NCBI RefSeq assembly: GCF_010727125.1
Contig: NZ_AP022564.1
Location: forward strand, 3,782,001 to 3,846,000
Length of the DNA stretch: 64,000 nt
Source of the DNA: Mycolicibacter terrae
GTDB lineage: Bacteria; Actinomycetota; Actinomycetes; Mycobacteriales; Mycobacteriaceae
Reading direction: 5' to 3'
Shown here: positions 34,868 through 43,449 of the stretch, one piece after another
How positions within the stretch are numbered: position 1 is the first letter of the stretch
Layout: each line of letters starts with the position of its first letter
The notes under the pieces: model-generated
Databases searched by the model: none
Told to the model about the DNA's origin: nothing
The model's input: only the letters and a program-made list of their open reading frames with translations
Made by a program: the position numbers and the translations under genes

Positions 34868-35575
34868 ATGGCCAGACGCCCCCGCGCAGCAGATGATCCC
34901 GGTGGTCTGCGACACCTGATCGAGTTGGTGCGCTCGACGGTGCCGCCGATGCACCATGCCGGCGTGCCGTTCGTCGCCGGCGGCCTGGGGCTGGCCGCGC
35001 TGGGCCGCAAGCAGCGCTGGCTGCGCGGCGCCGGACTGCTGGCCGCGGGCGCCAGTGCCGGCTTCTTCCGCCATCCCCGCCGGGTGCCGCCGACCCGCCC
35101 CGATGTGGTGGTGGCCCCCGCCGACGGCATGGTCTGCCTGGTCGACACCGCAACCCCGCCCCCGGAACTCGAACTGCCCGACACTCCGCTGCCGCGGGTC
35201 AGCATCTTCATGTCGGTGTTCGACGCGCACGTGCAGCGGGCCCCGGTCGGCGGTGAGGTACTCGACGTGCTGCACCGGGCCGGCCGGTTCGGTTCCGCCG
35301 ACCGCACCGAGGCCAGCGAGGACAACGAGCGCAACAGTGTGCGGATCCGCACCGCCGACGGCGCCGAGGTGATCGCCGTGCAGATCGCCGGGCTGGTGGC
35401 GCGGCGCATCGTCTGCGACGCCAGGCCCGGCGATCATCTGGCGATCGGCGACACCTACGGGCTGATCCGGTTCGGGTCGCGGCTGGACACCTATATGCCG
35501 GCCGGGACGCAGCCGCTGGTCGGCGTCGGCCAGCGCATGGTCGCCGGCGAGACGGTGCTGGCCCGGCTGCCATGA
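34868..35575 (+). CDS. psd: Phosphatidylserine decarboxylase
   Basis: 235 residues, typical of the short actinobacterial form. Conserved features: APADG at 83-87, [10 protein letters not shown] with His121, and the self-cleavage serine in RFGSRLD (Gly203-Ser204), where the FGS variant replaces LGST. Autocleavage forms the pyruvoyl cofactor, and the enzyme converts phosphatidylserine to phosphatidylethanolamine. It overlaps pssA by four bases, placing both steps of the pathway in one unit. Confidence 0.95.
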   Translation: MARRPRAADDPGGLRHLIELVRSTVPPMHHAGVPFVAGGLGLAALGRKQRWLRGAGLLAAGASAGFFRHPRRVPPTRPDVVVAPADGMVCLVDTATPPPELELPDTPLPRVSIFMSVFDAHVQRAPVGGEVLDVLHRAGRFGSADRTEASEDNERNSVRIRTADGAEVIAVQIAGLVARRIVCDARPGDHLAIGDTYGLIRFGSRLDTYMPAGTQPLVGVGQRMVAGETVLARLP

Positions 35576-36465
35576 CGACGTCCTCTCGCACCCGGGGCCC
35601 GGTGGGCCTGCACATCCTGCCCAGCTCGATGACGGTACTGGCGATCTGTGCCGGCCTGACCTCGATCAAGTACGCACTCGACGGTCAACCGCATGTGGCG
35701 ATGGCGCTGATCGCGGCGGCCGCCATCCTCGACGGTCTCGACGGCCGGGTGGCCCGCATCCTGGACGCCGAATCGCGGATGGGCGCCGAGATCGACTCGC
35801 TGGCCGACGCGGTCGACTTCGGGGTGGCGCCCGCGGTGGTGATCTACGTGTCGCTGCTGTCGACGCAGCCGGCGGGCTGGATCGTGGTGCTGCTCTACGC
35901 GGTGTGTGTGGTGCTGCGGCTGGCGCGGTTCAACACCCTGCTCGACGACGCCACCCTGCCGTCCTACACCCGCGAGTTCTTCGTCGGGATGCCCGCCCCG
36001 GCCGGAGCGATCACCCTGATGGGGCTGCTGGCCGCGAAGCTGCAGTTCGGCGAGGGGTGGTGGACTTCGCAGTGGTTCACCTGCGCCTGGGTGGTGGGCA
36101 CGTCGATGCTGCTGGTCAGCCGGATCCCGATGCGCAAGATGCACGCCGTGTCGGTACCCCCGCATCTGGCCGCGGTGCTGCTGGCGGTGCTGGCCCTGGT
36201 GGCCGCCGCGGCGTTCCTGTTCCCCTACGTGCTGGTGCTGGTGCTGATCGTGGCGTACCTGTGCACCATTCCGTTCTCGGTCCGCAGCCAGCGCTGGGTG
36301 GCCGCCCACCCGGAGGCCTGGGAGGACGCCCCCCGGGAGCGCCGCGCCGCGCGGCGGGCGATCCGCCGGTCGCAGCCCAGCCGCCGGCCCGGAGCGCGGC
36401 GGGGCATCCGCCGGCCCAGCGGCCAGTCGATGGCACGGCTACGGCTGCGCAAGCCGGGCCGCTGA
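35572..36465 (+). CDS. pssA: CDP-diacylglycerol--serine O-phosphatidyltransferase
   Basis: 297 residues. The CDP-alcohol phosphotransferase motif is complete: D54, D57, G58, A61, R62, G71, D75 and D79 (DGLDGRVAR and GAEIDSLAD). About seven membrane helices are visible. The C-terminal 60 residues are very Arg-rich, which suggests a cytoplasmic tail on acidic membrane. It makes phosphatidylserine, which psd then decarboxylates. The start overlaps the psd stop (ATGA). Confidence 0.95.
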   Translation: MTTSSRTRGPVGLHILPSSMTVLAICAGLTSIKYALDGQPHVAMALIAAAAILDGLDGRVARILDAESRMGAEIDSLADAVDFGVAPAVVIYVSLLSTQPAGWIVVLLYAVCVVLRLARFNTLLDDATLPSYTREFFVGMPAPAGAITLMGLLAAKLQFGEGWWTSQWFTCAWVVGTSMLLVSRIPMRKMHAVSVPPHLAAVLLAVLALVAAAAFLFPYVLVLVLIVAYLCTIPFSVRSQRWVAAHPEAWEDAPRERRAARRAIRRSQPSRRPGARRGIRRPSGQSMARLRLRKPGR

Positions 36466-36466
36466 G

Positions 36467-37042
36467 CTATCCCGAGCAGTACTCCCGCGTCGCCGCCGTC
36501 AGCGCCTGCCGGTAGAACGGATCGAGTTGCCGCGCGACGCTGACGTCGCGGGTCGCCTCATCGAGTCGGGCGTCGCAGTCGGGTGCATGCAGTTGCTCCC
36601 AGCGCAGGCCGATCTGGGTGAGCATGACGTGGTTGAAGCCGTCGATGCGGGCCCGTGAGACGGCGAGGCCGGGGGCGGCGGCCGGTGCGGCGGCCGGGTC
36701 CAGCTTCCACTGGGCGAACCGGTAGTGCTCGGCCGCCTCGGTGGCGCCGATCTGGTCGGTGAAGACCCGCCGCACATAGTCGGCGTCGAGGTGGTCGGCC
36801 TGCGCGGCCGCCACCAGGGCGGTCAGTTGTTGCTGCACCCGGGCCGGGTCCTCGATGGGGGCGGTGGTGAGCCACTTGCTGGCGGCGACGTCGTCGGCGA
36901 CTTGGAGCCGCTGGGCGGCCGCATCGACCAACTCGGCCAGCGGGTTTGGCGTGTCGGCTCGCGACGGGAAGGGGCCCGACAGCAGTGTGACAGCGCAGAT
37001 CGCCGACATCAGGGTGCCGCCGTATGCCGATAATGACCGCAT
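36467..37042 (-). CDS. Secreted chorismate mutase (AroQ gamma class)
   Basis: 191 residues from ATG 37042. A signal peptide (MSAICAVTLLSGPFPSRA, cleaved before DTPNPL) leads into a mature part that closely follows the exported chorismate mutase Rv1885c: LAELVDAAAQRLQVADDVAA, APIEDPARVQQQLTAL, VRRVFTDQIGATEAAE and the Cys pair APDC...REYC. The enzyme converts chorismate to prephenate outside the cytoplasm, for reasons still debated. In M. tuberculosis it lies elsewhere, so this location is a rearrangement or insertion. Its ATG overlaps the ATG of the divergent ATPase gene. Confidence 0.9.
   Translation of the reverse strand: MRSLSAYGGTLMSAICAVTLLSGPFPSRADTPNPLAELVDAAAQRLQVADDVAASKWLTTAPIEDPARVQQQLTALVAAAQADHLDADYVRRVFTDQIGATEAAEHYRFAQWKLDPAAAPAAAPGLAVSRARIDGFNHVMLTQIGLRWEQLHAPDCDARLDEATRDVSVARQLDPFYRQALTAATREYCSG
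37029..37034 (+). promoter_or_regulatory. Putative -10 element (leaderless) for the AAA ATPase gene
   Basis: GATAAT ends six bases before ATG 37041, so transcription would start at the start codon. There is no Shine-Dalgarno site. The element is inside the first codons of the divergent chorismate mutase gene. Confidence 0.5.
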
Positions 37043-39239
37043 GGGTTCTATTGAAGAGCATCGGGACGGCGATGCCTCCCGGACCTCCTCCCGCCACCTG
37101 ACGTTGATCGCCCGGCTGAACACCTCGGCCGTCGACGCACGCCGTGGCGTGGTCCGGCTGCACGCCGAAGCGATTGCCGCCCTGGGCATTCGGGAATGGG
37201 ATGCGGTCTCGCTGACCGGTTCTCGCACGACGTCGGCGGTGGCCGGGCTGGCCGCAAACGACTCGCCGGCCGGTGTGGTGCTGCTCGATGACGTGACGCT
37301 GTCCAACGCCGGGCTGAGGGACGGCACCGAGGTGGTGGTGGCCCCGGTCACCGTCTACGGTGCCCGGGCGGTCACCCTGAGCGGGTCGAAGCTGGCCTGC
37401 CAATCGGTGTCGGCGGCCACCTTGCGTCAGGCGCTGCTGGGCAAGGTGCTCACCGTCGGTGATGCGGTCTCGCTGCTGCCCCGCGACCTGGGCCCGGGTA
37501 CCTCGACCTCGGCCGCCACCACCGCGCTGGCCTCCGCGGTGGGGATCAGCTGGACCTCGGAGCTGTTGACCGTCACCGGCGTCGACCCGGCCGGGCCGGT
37601 CAGCGTGCAACCCAACTCGTCGGTGACCTGGGGCAACGGCTCGCTACCGGCTGTGCCGGCTGATCGGGCCGTTGCGGCCGCAACCGCGCCGCTGAGCGTC
37701 GACGACCTCAAGGGCTGTACCGCCCAGGCCGACAAGCTCACCGAATGGCTCAAGCTGGCTCTCGACGAACCGCACCTGCTCAAGACGCTCAACGCCGGCA
37801 CCAACCTCGGCGTGCTGGTGTCCGGCCCACCCGGGGTCGGCAAGTCCACGCTGGTGCGGGCGGTGTGCGCGCGCCGGCGGATGGTGGAGCTCGACGGGCC
37901 CGAGGTCGGGGCCCGAGTCGCCGACGAGCGGCTGGCGGCGGTGCGCGCGGCGGTGAACGAGGTGTGCGACGGCGGCGGGGTGCTGTTGATCACCGATATC
38001 GATGCGCTGCTGCCGGATCAGGCCGAGCCGGTGAGCACCTTGATCCTGGCCGAGCTGCGCGCCGCGGTCGCCGCCGACGGGGTCGCGTTCATCGCCACCT
38101 CCGCGGTGCCGGACCGGGTCGACACCAGGCTGCGGGTCCCGGAGCTGTGCGATCGGGAACTGCGCCTGAGCCTTCCCGACGGCGCGACCCGCGCCGCGTT
38201 GCTGGGCGGACTGCTCAGGTCGGTGCCCAGCCAGGCTCTGGACCTGAACGAGATCGCTGAACGCACACCGGGTTTCGTCGCCACGGACCTTTCGGCACTG
38301 GTACGCGAGGCGGCACTGCGGGCGGCGTCGCGGGCCAGCGACAGCGGCGGGGACCCGGTGCTGACCCAGGATGATCTGGCCGGCGCGCTCAGCGTGATCC
38401 GTCCACTGTCCCGCTCGGCGGCCGCCGAGGTCTCCGTGGGCTCGGTCACCCTCGATGACGTCGGCGATATGGCGGCCACCAAACAGGCGCTGACCGAGGC
38501 GATCCTGTGGCCGTTGCAGCACCCGGACACCTTCACCCGCCTCGGCGTCGACCCGCCGCACGGCGTGCTGCTCTACGGCCCGCCGGGTTGCGGCAAGACG
38601 TTCGTGGTGCGCGCGCTGGCCGGCTCCGGGCGGGTGAGTGTGCATGCCGTCAAGGGCGCCGAGCTGATGGACAAGTGGGTGGGCAGCAGCGAGCGGGCGG
38701 TGCGGGATCTGTTCCAGCGCGCCCGCGATTCCGCTCCCTCACTGGTGTTCCTCGACGAGATCGACGCCCTGGCGCCGCGGCGCGGGCAGAGCTTCGACTC
38801 CGGGGTGACCGACCGGGTGGTGGCCGCGCTGCTGACCGAACTCGACGGCGTCAACCCACTGCGCGACGTGGTGGTGGTCGGTGCCACAAACCGCCCCGAG
38901 CTGATCGACCCGGCCCTGACCCGGCCGGGCCGGCTCGAGAAGCTGGTGTTCGTCGAGCCGCCCGACGCCGACGCCCGCCGGCAGATCCTGCGGGTGGCCG
39001 GAAAGTCCGTGCCGCTGCATGAAGATGTGGATCTCGACGCGCTGGCCACCGACCTGGACGGCTACAGCGCCGCCGATTGCGTGGCATTGCTGCGCGAAGC
39101 GGCCCTGACCGCGATGCGGCGGTCTATCGACGCCGCCGACGTCACCAACGCCGACATCACCGCGGCGCGCGAAACCGTCCGCCCCTCACTGGATCCCGCT
39201 CAGATCGACGCGCTGCGGTCCTTCGCCGACAATCGGTGA
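37041..39239 (+). CDS. CDC48/VCP-like ATPase with two AAA domains (Rv0435c type)
   Basis: 732 residues. An N-terminal substrate-adaptor-like domain (about 15-170, VVRLHAEAIAALGIREWDAV) precedes two AAA modules. Module 1 has VSGPPGVGKSTLV and a degenerate Walker B LLITDIDALLP. Module 2 has LLYGPPGCGKTFVVRAL, LVFLDEIDALAPRRGQSFDS, sensor VVGATNRPELIDPALTRPGR and GYSAADCVALLREAAL. The sequence is very close to Rv0435c, which in M. tuberculosis follows pssA. It probably unfolds protein substrates; partners are unknown. It converges on the VOC-SRPBCC gene, with stops two bases apart. Confidence 0.93.
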   Translation: MGSIEEHRDGDASRTSSRHLTLIARLNTSAVDARRGVVRLHAEAIAALGIREWDAVSLTGSRTTSAVAGLAANDSPAGVVLLDDVTLSNAGLRDGTEVVVAPVTVYGARAVTLSGSKLACQSVSAATLRQALLGKVLTVGDAVSLLPRDLGPGTSTSAATTALASAVGISWTSELLTVTGVDPAGPVSVQPNSSVTWGNGSLPAVPADRAVAAATAPLSVDDLKGCTAQADKLTEWLKLALDEPHLLKTLNAGTNLGVLVSGPPGVGKSTLVRAVCARRRMVELDGPEVGARVADERLAAVRAAVNEVCDGGGVLLITDIDALLPDQAEPVSTLILAELRAAVAADGVAFIATSAVPDRVDTRLRVPELCDRELRLSLPDGATRAALLGGLLRSVPSQALDLNEIAERTPGFVATDLSALVREAALRAASRASDSGGDPVLTQDDLAGALSVIRPLSRSAAAEVSVGSVTLDDVGDMAATKQALTEAILWPLQHPDTFTRLGVDPPHGVLLYGPPGCGKTFVVRALAGSGRVSVHAVKGAELMDKWVGSSERAVRDLFQRARDSAPSLVFLDEIDALAPRRGQSFDSGVTDRVVAALLTELDGVNPLRDVVVVGATNRPELIDPALTRPGRLEKLVFVEPPDADARRQILRVAGKSVPLHEDVDLDALATDLDGYSAADCVALLREAALTAMRRSIDAADVTNADITAARETVRPSLDPAQIDALRSFADNR

Positions 39240-39241
39240 GA

Positions 39242-40042
39242 TCAAGACCCCTCGACCAGCGCGGCCAACCGGGTCAGCGACGCAGCGAGGTTGTCGGCGG
39301 TGGTGGCCCTGGCGCGCTCGAGACGTTTCGGGTCCGACAGTGCCGACCAGTCGTAGGTGTGGGTGACACGGGTGTGGGTCTGGTCCAGCGGTTCGAGGTC
39401 CCACCGCCACAGGTGCCCCGGCGGCTGCCGGCCGGGTTCGGCCGGTAGCCAGGCGATCCGGCGCCCTTCCTCGAACTCCACCACGTGGTTCTCCCGAAGG
39501 GAGCCCAGGGTCAGCATCGTGGTGAAGGTGTCGCCGGCGGCGCGGACCCGCTGTCCGGGTTTCGCCTCGGCCAGGTTGTCGTTGCCGTCCCAGCGCGGCT
39601 GTTGAGCCGGATCGGCGATCAACTCGAAGATCCGCTCGGCCGGCGCAGCGATGTCCCGGCCGGCGCTGACGACCCTGGCCGCAACGGGCGAGCCGACGCG
39701 GTGCAGGGTGCCCTCGGGATCGACGTACGCGAACTCCCGGAGCCGATAGTCGGTGTCGGCCGGTTCGATGAACCGGCCCTGGACTCCCGTTGCCGTCCAC
39801 TGCGCGTAGAGCGCGTCGGCGTCGTCGACGTAGAGGTACACGCTGGCCGCGGTGCGCAGCGGATCGTGCTCCGCCCACTCGGTCAGATGCAGTGCCACCG
39901 GGCCGCGCTCGGCGAACCCGTACCGGGCCGGCCCGGGGTGGGCGCGGGCGGTGAATCCGAGCCGGCGATAGCGGTCCAGGGCGGCATCGAGATCTCGTAC
40001 CGGGATGACGGGGGCGACGGCGGTGAAGACGATCTCCGGCAT
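39242..40042 (-). CDS. Fused glyoxalase-like (VOC) and SRPBCC domain protein
   Basis: 266 residues. Residues 1-120 are a VOC module: AVAPVIPVRDLDAALDRYRR, then VYLYVDDADALYAQW and REFAYVDPEGTLHRVG. Residues about 123-266 are an SRPBCC/polyketide-cyclase module: ARVVSAGRDIAAPAERIFEL, ADPAQQPRWDGNDN, HVVEFEEGRRIAWLP and a closing long helix. VOC proteins often confer antibiotic or methylglyoxal resistance and SRPBCC proteins bind hydrophobic ligands. The fusion suggests capture and handling of one small molecule, which is inference. Confidence 0.82.
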   Translation of the reverse strand: MPEIVFTAVAPVIPVRDLDAALDRYRRLGFTARAHPGPARYGFAERGPVALHLTEWAEHDPLRTAASVYLYVDDADALYAQWTATGVQGRFIEPADTDYRLREFAYVDPEGTLHRVGSPVAARVVSAGRDIAAPAERIFELIADPAQQPRWDGNDNLAEAKPGQRVRAAGDTFTTMLTLGSLRENHVVEFEEGRRIAWLPAEPGRQPPGHLWRWDLEPLDQTHTRVTHTYDWSALSDPKRLERARATTADNLAASLTRLAALVEGS

Positions 40043-40086
40043 GACGCCAGTCTCACACGCACCCGCCGGGATGGCAGGATCTGGGC

Positions 40087-40599
40087 ATGACCGACAACCC
40101 TTTTCCCGACGTGCGGTGGGGCCGCGACCCCGGACCGCTGGCGAGGCGCGCGATCGGGGCGGTCGCCGGATCGAAACCCGGCGCCTGGCTGATCCGCCAG
40201 TTCACTCCGCTGGACCGCTGGCTGCTCGACCGCAGCGACGGTCGGCTCACCATCTTCGGGCCGATGGCGGTCCCGTTGCTGCTGCTCACCACGACCGGCC
40301 GCAAGTCCGGTCAGCGCCGGCAGATCCCGCTGAGCTATATGCGGGATGGCGACCGGCTGTTGCTGGTGGGCAGCAACTTCGGACAGCAGCACCATCCCGC
40401 TTGGGTGTTGAATCTCGTCTCCGACCCGAATGCCTGGGTCACGATGGGCGGCAAGGAGATTCCGGTGCTTGCCACCGAGGTCATCGGCGAGGAGCGCGAC
40501 CGGGCCTACCAGAGATTCGTCGACTACATCAACAACTACGACACCTACCGGCACCGGGCCGATCGCCAGATCAAGGTGTTCGCGCTGACCAGACGCTGA
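40087..40599 (+). CDS. F420-dependent (deazaflavin) nitroreductase family protein, Ddn-like
   Basis: 170 residues. The Ddn/FDOR-A signature is seen in LLLTTTGRKSGQRRQIPLSY and LLVGSNFGQQHHPAWVLNLV. M. tuberculosis Ddn (Rv3547) activates pretomanid with F420H2, and several paralogues reduce quinones. Which paralogue this is cannot be told here. It lies alone, divergent from the VOC gene and convergent with the P450 gene. Confidence 0.9.
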   Translation: MTDNPFPDVRWGRDPGPLARRAIGAVAGSKPGAWLIRQFTPLDRWLLDRSDGRLTIFGPMAVPLLLLTTTGRKSGQRRQIPLSYMRDGDRLLLVGSNFGQQHHPAWVLNLVSDPNAWVTMGGKEIPVLATEVIGEERDRAYQRFVDYINNYDTYRHRADRQIKVFALTRR

Positions 40600-40615
40600 C
40601 CGCCGGGATCCGAGG

Positions 40616-41896
40616 CTAACCGACCGGGGTGAACTCGATGTGCAGCGCGGTCAGGCCGCGCAGCAGAAACGTCGGCTCATAGTCGAAGTGCCGCTGGTCG
40701 GCCGGGCCGTGGTGGGCCTCACTGATCCTGATGTCGCGCATCCGGTCCAGCATCCGATTGGCGGTGATCCGGCCTTCGACCCGGACCAGCGGCGCGCCGG
40801 GGCAGGTGTGGATACCGCGGCCGAAGGCGATGTGTTCGCGAACGTTCTTGCGGTCCAGGTTGAATTCGTCGGGGTTTTCGAACTTGCGCGGGTCCCGGTT
40901 GGCCGCACCCAGGCAGAGCATGAGCACCGTGCCCGCCTTGATCGGCACACCGGCCAACGTGGTGGACTTGCGTGTCAGCCGGAAGTCGATCTTCGTCGGG
41001 CTCTGGATCCGCAGCGATTCCTCGATGAAGCGCGGGATCAGGTCGCGGTTCTCGCGCAGCCTCTCCTGCAACTCGGGGTGCTCCGCGAGGACCTGCACCA
41101 TGGTCCCCAGCAGCTTGGTCACGGTCTCCTGGCCCGCGCCGAACAGGAAGGTCGCCGGACGCACCACCTCCCTCACTTCCGGGATCGACCCATCGGGGTA
41201 GGTCGCCTCGGCGAGCATGGTCAGCACATCGGCCCGGGGGTTGTTACGCCGATCGGAGATGTAGCCGTCGAATCTGTCGTCGAGGTACTCCAACGGGTTG
41301 AGCCCCACCGGTTCTCCGTCCAGAGCACCGACGCGGGCACCCGGGCGTGCGCCGGCCCCCAGCGCCCGGCGGAATTCGGCGCGGTCATCGTCGGGAACCC
41401 CGAGCAGGTCGGCGATCGCCAGTGTCGCGAATGGTTTGGCGTAGTCCATGAGGAATTCGCACCGGCCGTCAGCGATGAACTCGTCGAGCTGCAGGTCGGC
41501 CAGCCGCCAGATGAACTCCTCGTTCTCCTTGAGCCGGACCGGAGTCAGGATGCGCCCCAGCAGCGCCCGGGTCCGTTCGTGTGCCGGCGGATCCTGGACG
41601 ACCACGTGCTCGAAGATGGGAAACTGGTGCCGGTGCGCCTCGATCTGCTCGGTGATGTCGTCGCCCTCGGGCTCGAAGGGCAACGGCGGGAAGGGACCGC
41701 CGATGGCGTTGACCGCCGAGAACGAGTCGTGGTCTTTGAACGCGGCGTGCACCTCGTCGTAGCCGGTGACGGCGACGACGCCGTGGTGCGGCTCGGCGAA
41801 GACGGGTCCGCATCCGCGCAGGTATTCGTAATAGGGGTAGGGGTTCTGGGTTATCCCCGGGTCGGAGAAGTAGTCCAGCGCCGCGAGATCCGTCAC
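40616..41896 (-). CDS. Cytochrome P450
   Basis: 426 residues from GTG 41896, preceded by AAAGGG at about ten bases; the longer in-frame extension overlaps the tetR start and has no P450 character. I-helix FLFGAGQETVTKLL, K-helix FIEESLRIQSPTKI and haem loop FGRGIHTCPGAPLVRVEGR with the axial cysteine are all present. The acid-alcohol pair of the I-helix is altered (GQET). It is divergent from a TetR gene that may regulate it. The substrate is unknown. Confidence 0.93.
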   Translation of the reverse strand: MTDLAALDYFSDPGITQNPYPYYEYLRGCGPVFAEPHHGVVAVTGYDEVHAAFKDHDSFSAVNAIGGPFPPLPFEPEGDDITEQIEAHRHQFPIFEHVVVQDPPAHERTRALLGRILTPVRLKENEEFIWRLADLQLDEFIADGRCEFLMDYAKPFATLAIADLLGVPDDDRAEFRRALGAGARPGARVGALDGEPVGLNPLEYLDDRFDGYISDRRNNPRADVLTMLAEATYPDGSIPEVREVVRPATFLFGAGQETVTKLLGTMVQVLAEHPELQERLRENRDLIPRFIEESLRIQSPTKIDFRLTRKSTTLAGVPIKAGTVLMLCLGAANRDPRKFENPDEFNLDRKNVREHIAFGRGIHTCPGAPLVRVEGRITANRMLDRMRDIRISEAHHGPADQRHFDYEPTFLLRGLTALHIEFTPVG

Positions 41897-41938
41897 CACG
41901 CGATGCGCCCTTTCACTCGTGCCACGACCGCGTCGCGC

Positions 41939-41952
41939 TGATCGACCGATCA
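41939..41952. promoter_or_regulatory. Short palindrome between P450 and tetR genes
   Basis: TGATCGACCGATCA has perfect six-base arms with a two-base centre. It lies in the 130-bp divergent region, 43 bases upstream of the P450 start, and could be the TetR operator. Other operators are possible. Confidence 0.4.
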
Positions 41953-42026
41953 AATTGCTAGAATGCGTCATGCCTACCATGTGCGGCGACGGGTGGTCAA
42001 GCAATCGCAGCGCCGGGATGTCCTGA

Positions 42027-42623
42027 ATGACGGCGCCGCGCAAGGCCAAATCGACCGACAGCGCCACCCGGCGACGGCTGATCGAAGCGACGGCCCGGCT
42101 CATGCGCGACGAAGGCTATGCCGCGGCGACCTCGCGGCGCGTGGCCGCCGAGGCCGGGGTGAAGCAGGCCCTGGTCTACTACTACTTCCCCACCATGGAT
42201 GACCTGTTCGTCGAGGTGCTGCGTGCCGGGGCCGACGTCGCGCTGGAGCGGATGCGCGCCGCCCTCACCGACGACGATCCGCTCCGGGCGCTGTGGACGA
42301 TCAACAGTGACGCCCGGGTGACCAGCCTGAACACCGAGTTCATGGCGCTGGCCAACCATCGCAAGGCGATTCGGAGCGAGCTCAAGGCCTACGCCGAACG
42401 GGTACGCGACATCGAGACCGCGGCCGTCACGGTGGCGTTGCGCGCCAACGGCGTCGACCTCGAGGAATGTCCCCCCGTCGCGGTCGCCATGCTGATCGCC
42501 CAGATCGCCCGCAGCCTGTGCAACGAAGACGCCGTCGGCGTCACCCGTGGCCACGACGAGCTGCGCATGCTCGTCGAGCGTCAGCTCAATCGGCTGGCGG
42601 TCCCCCCGGCCCCCGCCTCCTGA
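42027..42623 (+). CDS. TetR family transcriptional regulator
   Basis: 198 residues. HTH domain: RRRLIEATARLMRDEGYAAA and RVAAEAGVKQALVYYYFPTM, with a long basic N-terminus (PRKAKSTDSATRR). The C-terminal part has no recognisable ligand signature. It is divergent from the P450 gene and is followed by the remnant of an SDR gene, so it may once have controlled a P450/SDR catabolic set. Confidence 0.9.
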   Translation: MTAPRKAKSTDSATRRRLIEATARLMRDEGYAAATSRRVAAEAGVKQALVYYYFPTMDDLFVEVLRAGADVALERMRAALTDDDPLRALWTINSDARVTSLNTEFMALANHRKAIRSELKAYAERVRDIETAAVTVALRANGVDLEECPPVAVAMLIAQIARSLCNEDAVGVTRGHDELRMLVERQLNRLAVPPAPAS

Positions 42624-42692
42624 CACCCGACGGTTGACAACCAGGCTCGTCGGTGCCAGCGGTGCTGATCGATCGACCAACACCAGACGGGG

Positions 42693-42803
42693 TGGGTGGA
42701 ACCGGTGGACATCAGCAACGCCGTGCTGTTCTTGGCCTCAGACGAATCCCGCTACGTCACCGGGCTTCTGCTCACCGTCGACGCGGGCAGCATGCTGAAG
42801 TGA
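42693..42803 (+). pseudogene. 3' remnant of a mycofactocin-type SDR gene
   Basis: The frame reads [20 protein letters not shown] followed by [16 protein letters not shown] and a stop. This is the usual C-terminus of mycofactocin-coupled SDRs. An in-frame TGA lies at 42666-42668, only eight codons upstream of the homology, and no SDR sequence precedes it. The Rossmann domain and active site are absent. It is therefore a truncated gene end left between tetR and the LON-domain gene. Confidence 0.75.
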
Positions 42804-42810
42804 ACCGGCG

Positions 42811-43449
42811 TCAGTGGGGCAGCTCGAATTCGACTCGGGCCGAAACCGTCTCGATGGCCTCGTGCACCGCGGTCAGCCGGTCGGACAACGAGGGCGCCGC
42901 CAGCACCGCGTAGCGGTCGGCCTCCCCCATCGGGACCCGGCAGGCCAGCGAATACAGCCGCTGCACCGGTTCCAGCGAGCGCAACCGGCGACCACCCAGC
43001 ATCGTGTTGCGCCCCGGCACGACCCACCGGCGCCGGGCCATCGCCATCCGCTTGTGGAGTGTGACGATACGGTCTTCCAATTCGCGGAACTGGCTGTCGC
43101 TCACCGGTTCTGCCGGCTCATCGGGCCATTCCTCGACGATCGCCCGCGGATACGGATCGTCGGGCAGCCACTCTTGGACCCGGATCCGCTCCCCGGTCAG
43201 ACAGCGCAACGCGTAACGGCCGCCACCGAGCTCGGTGCACTGCGTGATAGCGGCCATCGCGCCGACGTCGTTGCGCTGCTCGCCCCCGCCCACCTCGCGG
43301 CCGCGGGCGATCAGCACCACCCCGAACCGGGGGTCGCCACTGCGCACCAGGTCACCGACCATCACCGTGTAGCGCAACTCGAAGATCCGCAGCGACAGTT
43401 CCTCGCCGGGCAGCAACACCCATTCCAGCGGGAACATCGGCAGTTCCAT
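42811..43449 (-). CDS. LON N-terminal-domain (substrate-binding) protein
   Basis: 212 residues from ATG 43449, which shares its T with the upstream TGA (TGATG). It starts [20 protein letters not shown] and continues ELRYTVMVGDLVRSGDPRFG, the typical LON N-domain, without ATPase or protease domains. Stand-alone versions are common in actinobacteria and their role is unclear. It is coupled to the YbdK-type ligase gene. Confidence 0.87.
   Translation of the reverse strand: MELPMFPLEWVLLPGEELSLRIFELRYTVMVGDLVRSGDPRFGVVLIARGREVGGGEQRNDVGAMAAITQCTELGGGRYALRCLTGERIRVQEWLPDDPYPRAIVEEWPDEPAEPVSDSQFRELEDRIVTLHKRMAMARRRWVVPGRNTMLGGRRLRSLEPVQRLYSLACRVPMGEADRYAVLAAPSLSDRLTAVHEAIETVSARVEFELPH

Noticed and set aside
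37043-37351. Longer N-terminal extension of chorismate mutase
   Set aside because: The extension lies opposite conserved ATPase codons and would bury the signal peptide; Met at 37042 gives a proper signal peptide.
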